A stretch of 33,727 nt of DNA, taken from positions 1-33,727 of the IMG/VR virus record IMGVR_UViG_3300022927_000066; one strand, 5' to 3'. This document shows, in pieces, positions 6,592 through 14,480 of this stretch; position 1 is the first letter of the stretch, and every line of letters begins with the position of its first letter. The position numbers were made by a program, and so were the translations under genes. This stretch comes from a virus. Under the pieces are notes generated by a model. The model did no database searches and was not told the DNA's origin. It saw only the letters and a program-made list of their open reading frames with translations.

Positions 6592-7509
6592 CTAGGGGGC
6601 GCACTCTCCACGACCCGTGTCCAAGTACAAACCTGTGGTGGTCACGAACGCCCATGAATACCACCCTTCATACAAGTCGATAACCAGTATCCCAGCAGAC
6701 TCATCGTAGACAAACTCGGAGTCACTCTGACCTACAGATCGCAGACTCTTACCACCTGTCCCCACGACAAAGTGCGTGATACCGTCAACCGTAGCCCTTT
6801 CATAGTGGTGGTCATGGCCTGATAGGGCGATGGCACCCTCCGGTAGCAGGTCTACAAACGGAGCAACACCAGAGTAGTTACCGTGTACACCGGATGAGTA
6901 CCGGGGGCGATGCCAGTACGCAATAACACAATCAGTAGCATCTTCCAACTTGTTTCCCAAAAACTCTGTCTGGTCGTCAGTTACTACCTCAGAATCTAAT
7001 GCGATTAGGCTCCACATACCCATATCAAAGGCGTAGTAAAACTTAGACAGACCAAAATACTTCGCATAGCCCGCCGCAAGCCCGGTGTAGTACTCGTGGT
7101 TACCCGGCACCGGGTAGGTGATGTGCTTCAACTTACCCCAACTAAGGTCATACATACCCATAAAGGCGTCGTATGAGCCGTTCTCGTACTGAAGGTCTCC
7201 CAGTGCCAGCACAGCATCGGGGTTTACTAACTCTGCTAGTAGGGCAGTATCTTCGTGAACGCACATTGCCGTAGAACTGCTGGAGCAAACCATGTCTCCT
7301 ACAGCGACGATACGCCTGCGCCATACCTCAGGGATGGTGGTAGTGCTTGTAGTAGACGCAACTGTGGTAGTGGTAGTGGTCGTAGATACAGCAGTGGTCG
7401 TAGGGGCAACGGTAGTCGTAGTAGTGCTGACGACTTCAGCAGGAGTAGTTACGTCAGTCGTGCATGATGCCAGTAGCACCGGCAGTATTAGCCACTTCCG
7501 CTTGACCAT
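6592..7509 (-). CDS. Exported lipoprotein metallophosphoesterase, purple-acid-phosphatase-like
   Basis: The N-terminus MVKRKWLILPVLLASC is a lipoprotein signal with lipobox LASC and lipidated Cys16. A Thr-rich spacer follows (about 22-59), then a calcineurin-like phosphoesterase domain. Metal ligands are visible: Asp72 in VGDMV, Asp105 in GDLQY, GNHE (137-138), His200 in YWHRPR, and GHDHHYER (His232, His234). The product should sit on the outer face of the host membrane and release phosphate from organic phosphate, or cut another phosphoester. The ATG at 7509 is chosen over a GTG at 7515. It overlaps the preceding small gene, so it is co-transcribed with replication genes. The substrate is unknown; nutrient scavenging or surface modification are both plausible. 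Confidence 0.88.
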   Translation of the reverse strand: MVKRKWLILPVLLASCTTDVTTPAEVVSTTTTTVAPTTTAVSTTTTTTTVASTTSTTTIPEVWRRRIVAVGDMVCSSSSTAMCVHEDTALLAELVNPDAVLALGDLQYENGSYDAFMGMYDLSWGKLKHITYPVPGNHEYYTGLAAGYAKYFGLSKFYYAFDMGMWSLIALDSEVVTDDQTEFLGNKLEDATDCVIAYWHRPRYSSGVHGNYSGVAPFVDLLPEGAIALSGHDHHYERATVDGITHFVVGTGGKSLRSVGQSDSEFVYDESAGILVIDLYEGWYSWAFVTTTGLYLDTGRGECAP

Positions 7510-7682
7510 TCCCACTCATCTCCAGCAGGGTAAATGTTCTCGGGTCGCCCTTTGACGTACACCAACTTACTATCCCCCAGCATCAACTGGTGCTGTACAC
7601 CATCGACTATCCACGGGTAGTTGATGTCTTTGGTACCAGTACGGAACTCGGTACCAATCTCGGGGGCGCTACCGATTGCCAT
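7488..7682 (-). CDS. Small hypothetical protein, 64 aa
   Basis: It starts at an ATG at 7682 inside the end of the previous gene and ends in a TAA inside the start of the phosphatase gene. The product contains INYPWIVDGVQHQLMLGDSKLV and a Trp/Ser/Gly tail (EWEWSSGSG). No cysteine pairs, signal peptide or membrane helix are visible. The beta-rich look suggests a small folded domain, but it is not recognised. Confidence 0.7.
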   Translation of the reverse strand: MAIGSAPEIGTEFRTGTKDINYPWIVDGVQHQLMLGDSKLVYVKGRPENIYPAGDEWEWSSGSG

Positions 7683-7860
7683 GGATGCGGTTAATTGGTA
7701 GGTGGGCTTTCAACGGGGTGTAAGGGAGGAACGCCCCGCAGGTACCACACTTGTAGTACCTGAATGATTTACCGTTCTCTCCTAGCGAGAGATTGACGAA
7801 GCCGGGGGTACCTGACCCCTCGCAGACTACGTCCTTTGCATCATCATGTAAGAGATCCAT
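7669..7860 (-). CDS. Small putative zinc-finger protein, 63 aa
   Basis: GGAGGG precedes the ATG at 7860 by six bases. The product has Cys in VVCEGSG and a CGTCG pair (YYKCGTCGAFLPY). These resemble a small zinc ribbon, although the first pair is incomplete, so metal binding is uncertain. It overlaps both neighbours, as expected for an operon gene. Function unknown; a nucleic-acid or protein adaptor is possible. Confidence 0.75.
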   Translation of the reverse strand: MDLLHDDAKDVVCEGSGTPGFVNLSLGENGKSFRYYKCGTCGAFLPYTPLKAHLPINRIHGNR

Positions 7861-8063
7861 ATATAACCCTCCATCATAGTAATCAAATCATGCAACTGGT
7901 CGCTATCTAATTCTTTCCAAGATCCACCGCTGTCTTTGTCAACTCGCGGAAGCATTTGAGCGAGTTCGTAACGCTCATCGTTACTAAGACCTAACTGCTC
8001 CTTGAGAGCCATGGCCTTACGGTACCTATTGCGTACTGGATCTGATGTCATAATTGTCGTCAA
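7827..8063 (-). CDS. Small hypothetical protein, 78 aa, probable TTG start
   Basis: The TTG at 8063 is chosen because GGAGG lies five bases upstream and TTGA overlaps the preceding stop by four bases, the coupling pattern used across this operon. A downstream ATG at 8051 and an upstream GTG at 8075 are alternatives. The product has a helical region (YRKAMALKEQLGLSNDERYE) and a C-terminal part SWKELDSDQLHDLITMMEGY typical of small helical phage proteins near recombination genes. No catalytic motif is visible. Confidence 0.7.
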   Translation of the reverse strand: MTTIMTSDPVRNRYRKAMALKEQLGLSNDERYELAQMLPRVDKDSGGSWKELDSDQLHDLITMMEGYIWISYMMMQRT

Positions 8064-8293
8064 CTCTGCCTCCACCTACTAGGTGCGTGGTTATTTTCTA
8101 CTGAGAACTTATGTTCATCGCTGTCGTAGCGTCGGAAGATCCACTGGCAGGGGTCGCTACCGTCCTCCCAACCCTCTTCTTCTTCTTCAGAAATAGGAAT
8201 GCCGTCATGGGTAGCGCATACGAGTGGGCCAATCCAGCCCCTCTGCTGTCCGTAACGTACCCACTCTTCATAATCAACGTGATAGGTCATCAT
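8060..8293 (-). CDS. Small hypothetical protein, 77 aa (phage THDG/SEEEE type)
   Basis: The ATG at 8293 overlaps the exonuclease stop as ATGA. The pattern CATHDGIPISEEEEEGWEDG, followed by SDPCQWIFRRYD, resembles a small protein type that recurs in actinobacterial phages and has no known function. That resemblance is from memory, not a search. It has two Cys, is acidic, and has no membrane segment. Its position next to the Cas4-like exonuclease is the only functional hint. Confidence 0.75.
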   Translation of the reverse strand: MMTYHVDYEEWVRYGQQRGWIGPLVCATHDGIPISEEEEEGWEDGSDPCQWIFRRYDSDEHKFSVENNHAPSRWRQS

Positions 8294-9174
8294 TTCTTAC
8301 TCCAACAATGGCTCTTATAACTACAGAATTTACACATGCTGCAACTCTTGTGTGTTGCTACCACCGGCTTGGGCGGTACTACATTGGTCTCTAGGTACCC
8401 CTTGACATCCTTAATACCTTCAAGGATTGGCTCAATGAGTTCAGGAGTGTACTTAAGGTGGAACTCCTTGACCTCCTGTGAGGGCTTCCACTCGTACAAA
8501 ATGATGGCGTCTTCAATACCTAGACACATCATGTATAGGTTTACCTGACGACGGTGAGTAGTGAGAGGGCGCTTGATACGTTTCCATAGATCATCTAGGC
8601 TCAGGTCCCCGTTCTCGTAACCCTCATACAACTTAGGAGCATCCCAACGGATAGTACCCAGTCCTACAGACTTGATCTCCACAACAGCCTGACCCTTAGT
8701 GTCTTCCCAGACGCCGTCAGCGTGACCGATAATGCTGTACTCCTCACTACTCAAAGGTACTTCTTTGTACTTCAAGTCGGCAGAACCGCAGTGGTCGCAC
8801 CCCTCAGGAGAGGTACCAGCAAACTTGGCGTCACAAGAGTTGCACTGCCAGTTACCAAATAGACCTCCGGCTTTCCACATCCACCTCTGCCACTTGTCGT
8901 GGATGTTGTGGCCCTCAGCAAAGATGTTCATACGCCTAAGGTTCATAGACTGGGGATCACTCTCCTCAGTGTCCATGATCTTGTACCACGTTGAACGTGG
9001 GCACCAGTCGTCCTTGGCCATCTCGCTGGAGTGGAAGTGTTTGGTATCTCTATGGGAGTTGCGTTCAGCCTGCTCTATAGCGAGAGCCGCCTCTATCTTA
9101 GATAGGAGGCGATTAGTGGGCTTTGCCGTGAACTGCTCCTTGTAGTTCTTCATATACCACGGCTGTTCAGTCAT
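8290..9174 (-). CDS. Cas4/AddB-like Fe-S PD-(D/E)XK exonuclease with inserted zinc ribbon
   Basis: The 294-residue product has His92, IIGHADGVW (Asp153), VVEIKS (Glu167, Lys169) and a RRQVNLYMM motif, the active-site set of Cas4/RecB-type nucleases. Cys58 in DDWCPR plus Cys281, Cys284 and Cys290 in the C-terminal CKFCSYKSHC match the Fe-S cluster spacing of Cas4. Between them, CNSCDAK and CDHCGS (Cys111, 114, 126, 129) form an extra zinc ribbon. These enzymes resect DNA ends and feed a recombinase. The ATG at 9174 overlaps the previous gene by eight bases. Nearby RecA and two resolvase-like nucleases suggest a recombination module. There is no CRISPR context. Confidence 0.88.
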   Translation of the reverse strand: MTEQPWYMKNYKEQFTAKPTNRLLSKIEAALAIEQAERNSHRDTKHFHSSEMAKDDWCPRSTWYKIMDTEESDPQSMNLRRMNIFAEGHNIHDKWQRWMWKAGGLFGNWQCNSCDAKFAGTSPEGCDHCGSADLKYKEVPLSSEEYSIIGHADGVWEDTKGQAVVEIKSVGLGTIRWDAPKLYEGYENGDLSLDDLWKRIKRPLTTHRRQVNLYMMCLGIEDAIILYEWKPSQEVKEFHLKYTPELIEPILEGIKDVKGYLETNVVPPKPVVATHKSCSMCKFCSYKSHCWSKK

Positions 9175-9478
9175 CAATCATCTCCAGAAAATCGTCTTCG
9201 GTTAATACTACGTAGCGGTGACCCGCCAAGTCAATCTGCATCAGAGGGATACGCCCCTCCAACCTAGCCCTCTTAACTAAGTCGCGCATGTCAACGGACT
9301 TGATGCTGTAAGACTTAGCATCTGGGTCCATCTTGAGTTTGTTCTCAATCATGAACTCTTCTGTGCGCACGTCAGCCTTGCGTACCCACCCAGCACCAGA
9401 CATAGCGTTACGGCTACCTCTGTAAGCCTTGGCAGTACGCTCCTCTTGGCGTTTCGACTTCTTACCCGAGTCACTCAT
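9167..9478 (-). CDS. Small PD-(D/E)XK nuclease-like protein, 103 aa
   Basis: After a basic N-terminus come SGAGWVRKADVRTEEFMIEN and KLKMDPDAKSYSIK, giving Asp in KADV and the ENK version of ExK. A helix (DLVKRARLEGRIP) and a beta strand (LMQIDLAGHRYVVL) follow, as in compact phage Holliday-junction resolvases. It probably processes branched DNA with the neighbouring exonuclease and RecA. It overlaps genes on both sides. The family call rests on motif order only. It is distinct in sequence from the Hjc-like protein at 6194-6562. Confidence 0.68.
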   Translation of the reverse strand: MSDSGKKSKRQEERTAKAYRGSRNAMSGAGWVRKADVRTEEFMIENKLKMDPDAKSYSIKSVDMRDLVKRARLEGRIPLMQIDLAGHRYVVLTEDDFLEMIDD

Positions 9479-9729
9479 TGGTCAAACAGTACGTCAGCAA
9501 TTTCCTCAATAGTGTCGCTCTGCAATTCAATACGCTCTTCGACAACGTCAATCTTGTTAAGTATGACCTTAAGCAAGTCCTTAATCATACCGAGTTCGTG
9601 GGCGTACTGCTTGAGTTCGTCCCTCTTCTTAGGCATATCGTCGTACGGGTAACGACTAGGGTGGTATGCCCTACCGGAGTAGTCTTTAGGGTCGAACAAT
9701 CGCCCTTGCTGTGGCATGTTCTCACTCAT
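9475..9729 (-). CDS. Hypothetical coiled-coil protein, 84 aa
   Basis: The ATG at 9729 has GGGAG nine bases upstream and overlaps the recA stop by eight bases. A longer frame starting inside recA is rejected. The N-terminal part is Tyr/Pro/Arg-rich (DYSGRAYHPSRYPYDDMP). The C-terminal half is a likely coiled coil (IKDLLKVILNKIDVVEERIE, then LQSDTIEEIADVLFD). Function unknown; placement suggests a recombination accessory protein. Confidence 0.75.
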   Translation of the reverse strand: MSENMPQQGRLFDPKDYSGRAYHPSRYPYDDMPKKRDELKQYAHELGMIKDLLKVILNKIDVVEERIELQSDTIEEIADVLFDQ

Positions 9730-10777
9730 CAGATACTGCTCCCTCTGGTTCAACGCCTTCTCCCAAGACTGCTGAGACTGCTGCTTCTTTGAGGCGTTTC
9801 TGGAGCCCCAGATCCTGTCGAACCATGTCATAGAGTTCTTCCTTCTTGCTGGCTATTCGTTCTCCCTCAAACTTATAACGTCCCTCAAACAATTCCAGAG
9901 CGAGGGCAACGTTGACGATATCTTTGGCAACATCAAAGTCACCCTTTCGATAACCGCCTGAGTTTGCAAAGTAGAAGTCAGCCACAGCAACCTGCTGGGG
10001 GCGGTAGGTCTTGTTCTTCATGACACGCATCTTGATGCTCTGTCCGACACGGGTGTCCAACTTGGAACCCTCAGCAATCCACTCGTCACGACGTACCTCA
10101 ACACGGGTGAAGTAATAATAGTTCTTTGCCTTACCACCGGGAGTTGTGCGAGGATCGCCGTACATGACACCAATCTTGTCACGCCACTGGTTGATGGCGA
10201 TGAGGGTACATGACCTCTCCTCCTCAGTCAACGAACGGCGCTGAGCCTTAGCGCACTTCTTGAAGAACCGGCTGAGGATCTGAGCACCAGTAGCGACGCT
10301 GGACTCATCCATAGCCTTGTTGACCTCAGTCTCTGTGACTAGGGCGGGCAGAGAGTCGATTACGACACAATCAACAGCCCTGTTCTCTACGGCCTTGAGT
10401 ACGAGTTCCAGAGCGGACTCCATCTCGTTAGTCTCAACCACCCAAAGCCGTTCAAGGTCTACCCCAAACGAAGCGGCATACTCAGGAACATACTCTTCTG
10501 CGGCTACCCACAGTGCCAGCCACTCTGGGTCTTTGGCCTGATTAGCGGCAATGGTCTTGTAAGCAATAGCAGTCTTACCTGACGACTCCTCACCCACAAT
10601 CTCATTCCACTGATTAGCGGCCCAACCCCCACCAAGAGCGAGGTCAAAAGCCAGTAGCCCAGTGGACGTATGAGGTACTTCTACCTTTGCGTCGCTACCC
10701 CTGATGAGTAGATCTTCTCCGTACTTCTTGTTGATTTCGGCTGCTAGTTCTTCAATTATTGACAGTTTGTCGTTCAC
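9722..10777 (-). CDS. recA: RecA/UvsX-type recombinase
   Basis: The product has 351 residues, about RecA length. Walker A is GEESSGKT at 62-69, Walker B is CVVIDS near 138-142, and the L2-type region includes INQWRDKIGVMYGDPRTTPG. It forms filaments on single-stranded DNA and drives strand exchange, supporting repair and recombination-dependent replication. The start is a GTG at 10777 with AAGGA seven bases upstream. The C-terminus is acidic (EGVEPEGAVSDE), typical of RecA. Its neighbours include a Cas4-like exonuclease, two resolvase-like nucleases, a polymerase and an SSB. Confidence 0.95.
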   Translation of the reverse strand: MNDKLSIIEELAAEINKKYGEDLLIRGSDAKVEVPHTSTGLLAFDLALGGGWAANQWNEIVGEESSGKTAIAYKTIAANQAKDPEWLALWVAAEEYVPEYAASFGVDLERLWVVETNEMESALELVLKAVENRAVDCVVIDSLPALVTETEVNKAMDESSVATGAQILSRFFKKCAKAQRRSLTEEERSCTLIAINQWRDKIGVMYGDPRTTPGGKAKNYYYFTRVEVRRDEWIAEGSKLDTRVGQSIKMRVMKNKTYRPQQVAVADFYFANSGGYRKGDFDVAKDIVNVALALELFEGRYKFEGERIASKKEELYDMVRQDLGLQKRLKEAAVSAVLGEGVEPEGAVSDE

Positions 10778-10794
10778 TTTGTTCCTTGTTGTTG

Positions 10795-11238
10795 TTATGA
10801 CCAGTTAGTTTCCAAACCTTGAGCGAAGGCTCCGTTGTATCCACATTCAAAGCAGTGTGGGCGTGGCTGTTGACCATTGACCCTAGCCGCACCGGCACCC
10901 ATACCCGAGTATGCCGTGTATCCGGTTTTACTACCGCAAGCAGGGCACTGCATGTTGCCTTCCGTACGGTGTGCTTCCCCACCTCTCCAAAGGCGCATAG
11001 CATCGCTCATACTCACCTCGGCATTAGCGTCACGGTTAGGGTCTAGGACCTGCTGACGCTCCCCCTGCTGAAGAGGTACACCTTCCATAGAGGGCTGTGG
11101 TGCCGCCTGCTGTTGTGGTACAGGCTGAGGCTGTTGAACCTGTTGGACTGGGGGCTGTGCAGGGGGCAACTTGATGCCGTACTGAGGCTGTGTGTTGCCA
11201 AGTTTCTTAGCCCACCAAGACGTACTATCGTTACTCAT
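10795..11238 (-). CDS. Zinc-ribbon protein with Pro/Gln-rich N-terminus
   Basis: The ATG at 11238 (MSNDSTSWWAKKLG) follows GGTGAAG; an ATG at 11247 is possible but poorly spaced. Residues about 25-65 are Pro/Gln-rich (PPAQPPVQQVQQPQPVPQQQ). The C-terminal part holds two CxxC pairs, CPACGS and CFECGYNG, about 32 residues apart, forming a zinc ribbon. The domain may bind DNA or a replication protein, with the Pro/Gln segment as a flexible linker. It lies between recA and polA. The specific family is not recognised. Confidence 0.82.
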   Translation of the reverse strand: MSNDSTSWWAKKLGNTQPQYGIKLPPAQPPVQQVQQPQPVPQQQAAPQPSMEGVPLQQGERQQVLDPNRDANAEVSMSDAMRLWRGGEAHRTEGNMQCPACGSKTGYTAYSGMGAGAARVNGQQPRPHCFECGYNGAFAQGLETNWS

Positions 11239-11680
11239 CTTCACCATTCTCCCGCATGATGTCTTCTAAGTTTTTAAGAAAGTCCAACTGAAGGGCGTCA
11301 AACGCCGTTTCAGATGACAACCTGATATCAGGAAGTTCTATATCTTCTACCATCTTTAAAACCTCGCTGTCAATAAGGCAACCGATAACTGAGACTGCAA
11401 AAGAGGTCAACTTGTCCAAAGTCTCAACGCCCTCATTGGCGTCGAACTTACGCTCAGGGTCCATGTACTGAGTCATCCACCACGAACAGTTAGCGATGGT
11501 CTCCCCACCCTTGCCCTGCTGTAGGGTCATCCACAGTTTGAGAGTGTCTCTAATATCATGTTCTAGAGCCTCTTCGGAGGGGGTAACGAACCCCCCTTCT
11601 TCCTCCGCAATCTCATGACCGTTCAGGGGCGACAACCTCATGTAGAAATTACGCTGTTGCATTCTGGTTTCGTCGTTCAT
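11231..11680 (-). CDS. Hypothetical protein, 149 aa
   Basis: It starts at the ATG at 11680 just after the polymerase stop (TGATATG). The sequence is acidic and mainly helical, with LEHDIRDTLKLWMTLQQGKG, SWWMTQYMD and a C-terminal LDFLKNLEDIMRENGEDE. No motif or membrane segment is evident. Its position between polymerase and recA suggests a replication or recombination accessory role, but I do not recognise it. Confidence 0.75.
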   Translation of the reverse strand: MNDETRMQQRNFYMRLSPLNGHEIAEEEGGFVTPSEEALEHDIRDTLKLWMTLQQGKGGETIANCSWWMTQYMDPERKFDANEGVETLDKLTSFAVSVIGCLIDSEVLKMVEDIELPDIRLSSETAFDALQLDFLKNLEDIMRENGEDE

Positions 11681-11681
11681 A

Positions 11682-13775
11682 TCAGCCTTTCGCCTCTGCC
11701 CATGAACCTGCGAAATGGGCTTCTACTTCTAGTTCTACTCCCATAATCGATGTACCGTTTCCCATGGCAGTCTCAATAATGGGTACCCAGTTGTTAACCT
11801 CATCAGTAGGAACCGATGTTACCAGTTCGTCGTGTACCTGTACCAGCAGTTTACACTTGGGGTACTCCAATGCTGAAGACACTTTCAACATCGCTTCTTT
11901 GCATATCTCAGATGCAGTACCCTGAACTATGGCGTTAATTGCCTGACGCTCAGCCCTAGCACGTTCTGCGAAGTCAGTGGATGACAGACCCGGAACTCTG
12001 CGCCGTCTACCATTAAGCGTCTCAACGTAACCTACTTTGGTGGCTTTGGTTATAACTTTGTTCTTCCAGTCTGTAAGACCGGCGTAGCCCTTGTTGTAGT
12101 TATCTACGACAACACGAGCCTCATCAAGAGATAACTGACCACCGGTAGAATCAACGAGACGCTTAGGACCACCACCATATCCCATGAGAAAGTTTGGCGT
12201 TTTCCCATAAATGTTGCGCTCCTCGCTAGTGATTTCCTCTGGGGGTTTGCCTAGAATAACACTGGCAGTACCAGCGTGTACGTCAATGTTCTCCTGAAAG
12301 ATGTGTAATAGTGCGGGGTCCCGACTGTACATAGCCATGATTCTCATCTCAATCTGACTGTAGTCAGCCACTATAAGACTGTTCCCCGGCTCCGCTACAA
12401 ACAAGCCACGCACACGCCCATCTCTAGGTATGTTCTGGAGGTTGGGGTCGCTTGCAGAAAGCCTTCCAGTAGCGGTACGGTGAAGGTGAAACTGAGGGTG
12501 CAATCTACCACTATGAAGCAGAGGGAGTAACCCCTCTACGTACGTGGACTTCATCTTCTTGAGTTCTGAATACTTCATCAGTAAGTCAATTACAGGATGC
12601 TGCCCCTGCAATGACTTAAGTGAATCCTCGTCAACACTGGGCTTACCCTTAGCAGTAGTCTTCTTGGGCTTAAGCCCGAGACCCCCCTCACGCTTCTTGT
12701 TGAAGAGAAGTTCTGCCTTGTGGACGTTACTGTCTGGGCTAAAGCCTATGGGAGCGTACTGTGATATCTCAGCCAACGTATTGTTAATATCAAGGTCTAG
12801 AGACTTACCAAGTTTGACAAGTTCCCTTTTGTTAACTTGGATGCCATTCATCTCCATCTGAGCCAGTACGCCCAGAGTATCCATGTCCAAGAACGTGGCC
12901 GGAATAAGTGACTCGTTGTTCTGTATGTACCTGTACAGACGCTTGTACGCCAGCCAAGCCCACCTCACGTCGTAGTGTACGTACCTTGCCGCCTTACTGA
13001 ACGGCTCTGTGGTGATCGTCTTGCCGATCTTCCCATCACGATGGTAGGGGTCGAACTTGAATACACGATCAAGGATTGACGTAAGGCGGTAACTCGTCAA
13101 GTTCTCATCAACGATGTGCATGAGTACCTGAGTATCGATGTACCTACCTTTAGGCAACTGTCCACCGTAGTACTTCGCTACCGACTTACAATCGAACTTT
13201 ATATTCTGATTGACCTTGACGATGTTGGGGTCCATGAACAGAGGTTCAAGGGCAGTAAACACCTGCTCTTGAGTCAACTGCTCTGGGGGCTCGGTGAAGG
13301 TAGCAGGGATGAAGTACTTAGCCTTAGCCATGCTCTCCTTACCGCTGGCCAACACCGCACGGTATCCCTCTGGTGGAACGGTCGTACCGTCTCCACGCTC
13401 CTCAGGAACCAAGACCTCACCGTTGGGGTGACCCATGGGGATAGCCCATGACCTACCTGATACGGCTATACCAATCCAGAACACGTCATTACGAAGAGTG
13501 TCAAGTGCTACGTTGCCGCGCCACTTATCCTCAATGGCCTGACGTGACCGCTGGACAACTGTCGGATGCGTGCTCTTGAGTGATGTGGACTTCTCTTTCC
13601 ACTCCGCCTCTACGATGTCCATGACTTCGCTGTGTCGGTGAATGTTTCCACGTGTCTCAACGTCAAAGCAGAAGATACCCTCTTCCTTGACGGCATCGAC
13701 AATTGTCGATAATTCGTCTAGAGACAGAACGACGGGGGCATAGTACCCCCGTCGCTCCGTTGTGAGATTGTCCAT
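11682..13775 (-). CDS. polA: Family A DNA polymerase with 3'-5' exonuclease
   Basis: The product is 697 residues from the ATG at 13775, five bases after the SSB stop; an upstream in-frame start lies inside SSB and is rejected. The exonuclease motifs are complete: FCFDVET (Asp38, Glu40), NQNIKFD (Asp195) and YVHYD (Tyr265/Asp269). Polymerase motif A is DYSQIEMR (Asp471), motif B is ERNIYGKTPNFLMGYG (Lys525, Phe529, Tyr533) and motif C is VQVHDELV (His648, Asp649, Glu650). No 5'-3' nuclease domain is present, as in other phage replicative enzymes. Motif B has the Arg five residues before the Lys rather than four. It copies the phage genome with the DnaB-like helicase and primase. Confidence 0.96.
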   Translation of the reverse strand: MDNLTTERRGYYAPVVLSLDELSTIVDAVKEEGIFCFDVETRGNIHRHSEVMDIVEAEWKEKSTSLKSTHPTVVQRSRQAIEDKWRGNVALDTLRNDVFWIGIAVSGRSWAIPMGHPNGEVLVPEERGDGTTVPPEGYRAVLASGKESMAKAKYFIPATFTEPPEQLTQEQVFTALEPLFMDPNIVKVNQNIKFDCKSVAKYYGGQLPKGRYIDTQVLMHIVDENLTSYRLTSILDRVFKFDPYHRDGKIGKTITTEPFSKAARYVHYDVRWAWLAYKRLYRYIQNNESLIPATFLDMDTLGVLAQMEMNGIQVNKRELVKLGKSLDLDINNTLAEISQYAPIGFSPDSNVHKAELLFNKKREGGLGLKPKKTTAKGKPSVDEDSLKSLQGQHPVIDLLMKYSELKKMKSTYVEGLLPLLHSGRLHPQFHLHRTATGRLSASDPNLQNIPRDGRVRGLFVAEPGNSLIVADYSQIEMRIMAMYSRDPALLHIFQENIDVHAGTASVILGKPPEEITSEERNIYGKTPNFLMGYGGGPKRLVDSTGGQLSLDEARVVVDNYNKGYAGLTDWKNKVITKATKVGYVETLNGRRRRVPGLSSTDFAERARAERQAINAIVQGTASEICKEAMLKVSSALEYPKCKLLVQVHDELVTSVPTDEVNNWVPIIETAMGNGTSIMGVELEVEAHFAGSWAEAKG

Positions 13776-13779
13776 GGAC

Positions 13780-14460
13780 TCAGTTGTAGTCCATTTCCTC
13801 AGTGGCGATGTCCACGAGAGTCTTACGGTTAGGGATAGGTACGATACTTTCATCGTAAGCCTGACCATTGATTGACTCAAGTTCGGAATCAGTCAGAGGA
13901 GTAATGTTCCACTCCTCATCCAGATCACGATCACGTACCATCTGGTGGTTGGTCTGTGAGGTCGGACCCTTACCACTGCGGGAGATTGCCCAGTAGTGCT
14001 TGGGGAGTGGGCCCTGACGTGGGTCCTGATGGAAGTTCTTAAGGGAGTCGATGACCCGTGGGCCGACCTCGTAAGAACGCACAACAGTCTCACCATCTTC
14101 GCTCATTAGAGCGACGTTGAACGCAAAGCGAGCGCTAGGACGATGCCCAGCATCACACAGCGGACAACCCTGAGGGTGAATGTCGGCAAGGCACGTAAAG
14201 GACTTCTGTCCCTGACGCTCTACCCAGTGCTGTCGATAGGAGGTGTACGGCTCATCCTCAAGGAACTTGACGATGACAGGCTTTTCTTCAATCTTCAGAC
14301 GCTGTGCGTAGGGGCTGTCAGCCTGCTTCGTGGTATCCACGTTGCCCCACCCACGACGAATGACCCTGCGGGCATTCGTGCGGTCCAAGTCGTCGTCGGC
14401 TGGTGCCGAGGTGACGACGTCATCAATGTCGGTGTCGTTATCTGTGTCGAAACGTCCCAT
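13780..14460 (-). CDS. Zinc-binding single-stranded-DNA-binding protein (gp32-like)
   Basis: The 226-residue product has an acidic N-terminus, a beta-rich core (KPVIVKFLEDEPYTSYRQHW) and a zinc motif CLADIHPQGCPLC (Cys90, His95, Cys99, Cys102). This arrangement is typical of phage proteins annotated as ssDNA-binding and resembles the zinc-stabilised core of T4 gp32. The tail is acidic (ATEEMDYN), as expected for binding replication partners. It directly precedes the polymerase gene. The name rests on motif pattern and neighbours, not on a full alignment. Confidence 0.82.
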   Translation of the reverse strand: MGRFDTDNDTDIDDVVTSAPADDDLDRTNARRVIRRGWGNVDTTKQADSPYAQRLKIEEKPVIVKFLEDEPYTSYRQHWVERQGQKSFTCLADIHPQGCPLCDAGHRPSARFAFNVALMSEDGETVVRSYEVGPRVIDSLKNFHQDPRQGPLPKHYWAISRSGKGPTSQTNHQMVRDRDLDEEWNITPLTDSELESINGQAYDESIVPIPNRKTLVDIATEEMDYN

Positions 14461-14480
14461 GTCTTTAACTCTATTCTTTG

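Noticed and set aside
8290-9174. CRISPR-associated Cas4
   Set aside because: The enzyme is Cas4-like, but no repeats, Cas1 or other cas genes are present; phage end-resection exonuclease is the simpler reading.
13776-13880. Extended start of the polymerase inside the SSB gene
   Set aside because: The extension has no homology-like pattern; the ATG at 13775 follows the SSB stop closely and gives a normal N-terminus.
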